Shown here in pieces: positions 59,047 through 64,000 of a DNA stretch of 64,000 bases (position 1 is the stretch's first letter; every line of letters begins with the position of its first letter). The stretch covers positions 1,302,001-1,366,000 of the forward strand of contig JAOTOL010001641.1 of the NCBI GenBank assembly GCA_034440575.1, read 5' to 3'. The translations under genes were made by a program, and so were the position numbers. The notes beneath the pieces were generated by a model. That model was not told the DNA's origin and did no database searches. It worked only from the letters and a program-made list of their open reading frames with translations. The stretch comes from Imbricaverruca yamaguchii (lineage: Eukaryota; Arthropoda; Thecostraca; Neoverrucidae).

Positions 59047-59340
59047 CCAGGTAGGTTAGGTTGGGCTGGGCTGGGCTGGGCTGGGTTTGGTTGGTTGGGT
59101 TGGTTTGGTTTGGTTGGTTTGGTTTGGTTGGTTTGGTTTGGTTTGGTTTGGTTTGGTTTGGTTTGGTTATGCTAGGTTAGGTTAAGTTATGATATATATT
59201 TTATATATTATGCTACATTATCTTAGTCTAGGTTATGCTAGGTTAGGTTATGTTAGGCTTGGTTAGGTTAGGCTAGGTTATGCTATATGCTACATTCTCT
59301 CAGTGTAGGTTAGGTTAGGTTAATTTATTATATTATATCT
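59047..59340. repeat. (GGTTT)n / GGGCT-rich run passing into TTAGG-like sequence
   Basis: gggctgggctgggctggg, then ggtttggtttggtttggttt, then scattered ctaggttaggttatgttagg and gtaggttaggttaggttaat. TTAGG is the arthropod telomere unit (knowledge), but the run here is short and irregular. Confidence 0.75.
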
Positions 59341-59378
59341 TGTCCCTGACCTAATGCATATGACATCAAATCATCATG

Positions 59379-59436
59379 GATGGCTACATAACCGATCTAA
59401 TTGATGCACCCTAAGCTCTAATAACTAACTAACTAC
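59379..59436 (+). mobile_element. Solo 3' hairpin insert (58 nt), sense, with 12-bp duplication
   Basis: Reads atggctacataaccgatcta, attgatgcaccctaagctct, aataactaactaactac. Flanks caaatcatcatg (59367-59378) and caaatcattatg (59437-59448) differ at one base. Confidence 0.75.
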
Positions 59437-59814
59437 CAAATCATTATGACACCACCAACTGTTGCTGACTTAAAAGTAATTTTCAGGGAAAATAAGTGGG
59501 CATGTCATCATTTTTACATTAAAATATCCTGTATTCCCCCCCAAAAAAAAATCTTAAATTGCAATTTACCTAGGTCTACATGTTTACCAAATTTTACTGG
59601 CTCAAACCCTTGTTTTACTGAATCTCCTTATTTTGGAGTGAAACTGCTTGATTTTTGTTGGGACTTGATGCATTTTTGGGGTGAGCAGCAGTGCATGTTT
59701 GGGGCCATCAACATCAGCTTTTAATCTCTGAACATAAGTTTTATGCCCAAACCTAAATTTTTGGTGATACCAACATAATGTCATGCCTATCCTGGCGAAG
59801 AGATGTATGTATAT

Positions 59815-59829
59815 ATATATGTGTATATG

Positions 59830-59918
<89 letters not shown>
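59815..59918. repeat. (TA)n microsatellite
   Basis: About 40 TA units after tatgtatatgta variants. Confidence 0.95.
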
Positions 59919-59920
<2 letters not shown>

Positions 59921-59961
59921 CTGCATAACCACTGCAGTCAATGCACCCCTAAACCCAAATA
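59919..59961 (+). mobile_element. Solo 3' hairpin insert within the (TA)n run
   Basis: agctgcataaccactgcagt, caatgcacccctaaaccca, with atatatata on both sides, so the target duplication is hidden in the TA repeat. Confidence 0.7.
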
Positions 59962-60439
59962 TATATATTTGTCTGTGGGTGGGGTGGGCTGAGTAGCAGT
60001 TTGCTGTGCACCTTGCACTGCCGCAACACAATTTTTATGCCTGCTGTTTATTGATGTCCCCTTACATAAATTCTAGTGAACCTGATGCAAAAATATGGGG
60101 CCCAGCACAATTTTTGGTGACCCTGCCATGATTTTTCAGGAGAGGTGATGGGGGATTTGCCTCAAGTATGCCACTGGGTCTGCTGAACATGTTTTTTTTT
60201 GCTGATGACCCTTCAAAGTAGAAAGGCTCTTCAGGGACTTCTATTTTGGAACCTATTCTGACTTACAGTGCTTCTTTTGAGTGGAATCCCTTCTCAATCT
60301 TTAAGGTTGTGCTATGTACTTGTATATAACACTACCTCTACATGATATTTCTGGGTCCTGGTACAATTTTTCAGGCTCCCAGTTCATTTTTTGCTGTGCC
60401 CCAGTGCTTCTGCTTTTTCTTCTGCTGACCCAGATTAAT

Positions 60440-60670
60440 TTTGCTGAAGTTACACATGTGAGTTTTGGTAAATATAATGATCATGATAAATGCTGATTTT
60501 TGTGATTTTTGTTCTGATATGAAGTGAATAAGATGATGTGACCACCTATTTTCTTCACAAATTATTCCTTTTTGGTTGGGAAAGAAGTACATGATCGTAA
60601 TCTTCACTATAAATATAGCCATCACATATAATTATCTGTGCCTGGTGTGTCAGTCACGATAAGCACAAAA
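60440..60670 (+). repeat. Dispersed repeat, copy 2 (partner 58640-58830)
   Basis: See partner. It ends in ttatctgtgcctggtgtgtc. Confidence 0.6.
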
Positions 60671-60714
60671 TTCAACACTTTTTAGACTATTTTGGGAGGA
60701 ATATTTTGGGGGTA

Positions 60715-61340
60715 ACTTGCAGGACTATGAGATCCAGGGACACAATATGTTGTCATGCAATAGGGGTTCACCAGTGAAAGGGGGTGGTGTAATGCTCTGT
60801 GTGAATAGCTTATTCAGTTCTCAAAAAGTAGCTGACAGGTTTTAACAAAAAATGTGTGTTGAGTCCATTTGGCTTCATGTTGGTGTGGAAAAAGACAACA
60901 GCAATACACTGAGGATAGGAGTTTGCACTGATAAGGATCCCTGCCACCTTCTCAGGGTAAGGGTAGGGGTAGGAAGCCCAGCATGGCTTACACCAGATTT
61001 CATAAAAGCAATTAGGGCTACGAAAGCTCCATTTAGATTGTTTAAGGAAGCCTCAAATATTGTAAATATAAGGTAAAGGCTAGAGACTATGTAATATCAA
61101 AAGGCTAGAGACTATGTAAAATAGACAACCAGAGCAGCAAAGCTAGCAAAAGAATTGGATTTCACTAGGAACTGTAATGGGGACAGCAAAAAGTTATTTA
61201 GCTTCTACAAGCTGAGTAAGGTTTCTGGCACAATTGGTCCATTGGAAGTAAATGGGATAATATTGGGTGAGGATGATGATGAGCTGAGCAAGAGGTTGAA
61301 ATCATTGTTTACATTGGAAGATATGACAGTGCAGGATTTC
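60715..61340 (+). mobile_element. CR1-type LINE fragment, endonuclease and linker region
   Basis: Frames read LQDYEIQGHNMLSCN, VESIWLHVGVEKDNSNTLRI, then TRNCNGDSKKLFSFYKLSKV, SGTIGPLEVNGIILG. It keeps the uninterrupted ggtggtgtaatgctctgtgt where the 46-48 kb copy was hit, so it is the empty-site reference. Internal deletions and a small direct duplication near 61080-61120 break it. Confidence 0.8.
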
Positions 61341-62126
61341 CATATTTTTATTGGTAGTGGAGTACAAGATTTTGAGCTGGAGTACCAAAAATAGCTATGC
61401 ACTTGCCAACAATTAACCTTGTTTTAATGTGCCTGAAACCAATGTTCTTACCTCCACTAGATGAGGCACCACCTTTACTCGGTGTGGGGGTGGGGGTGGG
61501 GGGTTAAGTGCCCTGAAGGCCTGGACCCAGTTCATCGGTGATCCGGCGAGGGGCCAGACTAGGAGTGCCTCACTCGTCCTTTCATCCATATGCTCCCATT
61601 CCAATACCCATCTCGCCACAAGATCCATGTCCTTCACCTGGCCCTGCAACACCAACTATCCCTACTATGAGCAGGCAGGGCAACTTCCCTAGTCCTGCCC
61701 ACCAGCTCTGTTTTATCGGGGTAGCCGCGCCCCCTGGCCTGTCCCCCGGGGTTGACGGAGTCCTGGAGGTTGAGGTCCCCCGTCGCACGGTGCTAATTGT
61801 GACGGGGATCAACACACCTCTTTGGTCCCGATATCCCAGAGGGGCTGGCTGGCCCGTGGGGCCTCACACGGGTCAAGTGGCTGGTCGCCTCGGGCTGGGG
61901 ACCTGGGTTTCCCATTACCTGCCGGCCCGCCCGGCCGGGGTGAAAGGGTGGGCAGTGCTGGATCCAGGTCGGGGTGGTAAGTCTCTCTCCCGGCCGGGCG
62001 AAGGCGCCGCCTGCCTCGCATAGCTCTTCGGGCGCCTGGCGACCTCCCGTCCGCGGGACCCAGACGTCCCCCCGGTAGGGCCCCTATGGGGTGGGGAGCC
62101 CGAGGAGCCTAAATAAAACACAACAC

Positions 62127-63755
62127 ATGACATCCAGACCAACTAAAAACACCCCTGGTCCCTCTCGTGAGGGCCAGACCACCTGCCCCGGCGGACGTAA
62201 CACTTTCCGCTACCCCGCGAGTCCTCATTCTTCGAGGGAAAACACAGTGTCTTGGTTCTTTGTCCCCCTTTCATAGATGTAACGGATGCGACCAGTTTGG
62301 AAAAGTTGTTCGGTGTGAGAAGTTGAAGGATGGAGGGTTGGAGGTAGAGTTTGCGGTGGGGGAGGAAGCGGAGAGAGCGTTGTCGATGACTAAGTTTATT
62401 TACAGTGTGCGAAAGGATGGCAAGAAGGTAGACGAAATTATCCCAATATACGTTGAACCTCATAAAACCAAGAACTCGTCGAGAGGTATCATCAATTGTT
62501 TTGACTTGAGGGATGTACCAGAGGAAGAAGTTGTCGATGGACTAGCAGAATTTGGAGTGATTGGAGCGAGAAACTTGAAGGTGAGGAGAGGTACAGAGAT
62601 TGTCGCAGCCAACAGCATCGTACTAGCATTTACCATGAGCAAACTTCCTCTTGAGATTCGTGTGGGATACACCCGGGTTAAAGTTCGTATTTTCTTCCCC
62701 AACCCTATGAGATGTTTTAAATGCCAGAAATTCGGTCATACAAACCAGTTTTGTCGCAATCGCCCTGCATGTGGCAAGTGCGCCGCCCACGATCACGAAA
62801 GTCAACATTGCTCCTCCGAGACCCCCCGTTGTGCAAACCGTGGCCCAGAACAAGACTCGCATTCGTCTTTCGACAGGGCGTGCCCTATGTACATGAAGGA
62901 TAAAAAATTATTGCTATTAAACGCACAAAAAGTAACCTTCCGGGAGGCCAGATATAAATTTGAACACACTCACCCCAGAATCACTTACGCATCAGAAGCC
63001 AAAAGTCATACCGTGATCCCGCAACATACTCAGCCCAACAAGGTTTCTGAGCTCATCTCTCAAATGATAGCCCTACTTCGCTCCTTTGGAGTGCCCCTTA
63101 CGATACCAAGGAACAGGCAGCCAACCCAGGACTGTGTTGAGACCACCGAGACCCCACCCACCATAACTGAACAAAATCCTGCGCAGGACACAACCGACAC
63201 GGCAGATCGCGTTGTTTCGTCGCCAAGGGCCCAGGAAGTCACAGTTACCCCACCCGTTACAGAGCGAGCTCCAGAAGAATGGCGTCGTGTCCAGCGGACT
63301 AAGAAGCTCCCCAAGACATGCACTATCCTCGAATCCTTACCCGCCATACCCACCGAACCCACTCCCATCCAGCCTTCCAAAACGACGCCAACTCCCCCAC
63401 CCCCATCACCACCAACCATCTCAGATCCCAAGCTTGGACATGCTATGGTTCAGGTGCGCCCTGGAACCCCAGATTTAGGAGCACAGGGTCGCACCGCCCG
63501 ACATATCCTACCCTCCTCGATCTCCCAGCCTGAGGGTCAGCGCCCACTGACGGCTCCTCACCCGACACCATTACCCGTAACAGCCATGGGACCGCCGGAG
63601 ACACCTTCCCGTCGAACCGTGCACCCCCAATATCCTCCCCATCCCCAAATCGCGCTATGAAGCGTGCTATTCCGGTGCTGTGTCGCCAAGTGAGTTTGGG
63701 AGCTCGCGCTCACGCTCACGAAGGCAAGACCCCCGACTACAGGACCATGACTTAG
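62127..63755 (+). pseudogene. LINE ORF1 (gag-like) with CCHC zinc knuckles, copy B
   Basis: ORF1 probably starts at the ATG at 62127 (MTSRPTKNTPGPSREGQ) and shifts frame near 62260. The main frame runs to TGA at 63660. It shows an RRM-like middle (EKLKDGGLEVEFAV, GIINCFDLRDVPEEEV) and zinc knuckles: CFKCQKFGHTNQFC, CGKCAAHDHESQHC, then a third CANRG... with the usual second cysteine missing. The C-terminal third is P/S/T-rich. After 63600 a different frame (RAPPISSPSPNRAMKRA, open to TAG at 63755) matches the copy A tail better, so a second frameshift is likely. Confidence 0.8.
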
Positions 63756-63811
63756 TCACTCTTGGCCTTTTACGCTCTTAGCTTAGGACTTCCTCTTTCA
63801 CTTACTGACAA

Positions 63812-64000
63812 ATGAGTAATATTCTACAGTGGAACTGTAGAGGCGTGAGAACTAGCAGTAACGAATTACAACATATTTTACACCGTCGTACACCGGCCGT
63901 AGTATGCCTACAGGAGACCAAACCTTCTCCTGGTGCTTCCTTTTATTTAAGAAACTACTCTGTTTTACGCGAAGACGTCGTCACCCACACGGTGGCACAT
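63812..64000 (+). CDS. LINE ORF2 start: APE endonuclease N-terminus, copy B (cut by window end)
   Basis: From the ATG at 63812 the frame reads MSNILQWNCRGVRTSSNEL, then PAVVCLQETKPSPG, YSVLREDVVT and THTVAH at the edge. It is open to the last base and matches residues 5 to about 65 of copy A ORF2. Confidence 0.88.
   Translation, partial: MSNILQWNCRGVRTSSNELQHILHRRTPAVVCLQETKPSPGASFYLRNYSVLREDVVTHTVAH

Larger units (their letters stand above)
61440..64000 (+). mobile_element. I-superfamily LINE, copy B (5' end complete, cut by window end)
   Basis: A GC-rich 5' UTR (about 61440-62126) is followed by ORF1 and the start of ORF2. The 5' UTR matches the antisense fragment at 13560-14505. The ORF2 start (ILQWNCRGVRTSS, VCLQETK) matches copy A. 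Confidence 0.88.

Noticed and set aside
61538..62023. 161-codon frame as a gene
   Set aside because: It lies in the GC-rich 5' UTR of LINE copy B, and the paralogous 5' UTR at 13560-14505 does not keep the frame.

Overview
This is a repeat-rich stretch of a large, intron-containing animal genome. There are no bacterial features: no operons, no Shine-Dalgarno-led gene chains. An arthropod, possibly a chelicerate or crustacean, fits the intron-rich host gene, the RNase H-bearing I-type LINEs, the tRNA-derived SINEs and some TTAGG-like sequence, but the species cannot be fixed from this window.

The only host gene I can assemble with confidence is KRI1, a nucleolar factor for 40S ribosomal subunit assembly. 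It lies on the minus strand as at least 11 coding exons from 50134 down to 14610. All ten introns have GT-AG ends, and the phases join without error into about 589 codons that follow the KRI1 family from end to end. Its introns carry most of the repeats in the window.

Layout. 1-4602: an I-superfamily LINE (end of ORF1, then endonuclease-RT-RNase H) broken by one frameshift. 4603-14500: decayed LINE pieces, a SINE and non-coding DNA, including an antisense 5' UTR/ORF relic of the same LINE family next to the 3' end of KRI1. 14610-50134: KRI1. Intron 8 holds a 4.3 kb minisatellite (19-nt units and 36-38-nt dimers) plus two related arrays. Intron 7 holds a foldback element with a decayed coding relic, an inverted pair of unclassified elements, LINE fragments and a 520-bp (TCTG)n(TC)n tract. 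Intron 1 holds a CR1-type LINE inserted into an antisense copy of its own family, and a decayed transposon protein split by a SINE. 50.2-61.4 kb: foldback/MITE-type elements, LINE fragments and simple repeats. 61.44-64.0 kb: a second I-type LINE with its 5' UTR, ORF1 and the start of ORF2, cut by the window end.

The most notable system is a retroposition network. The I-type LINE, a tRNA-derived SINE family and a series of ultra-short inserts (47-62 nt) all end in the same 3' hairpin plus AATAAC-type tail. At least six of the ultra-short inserts are flanked by 9-15 bp target-site duplications, so a hairpin and tail alone have been inserted many times.
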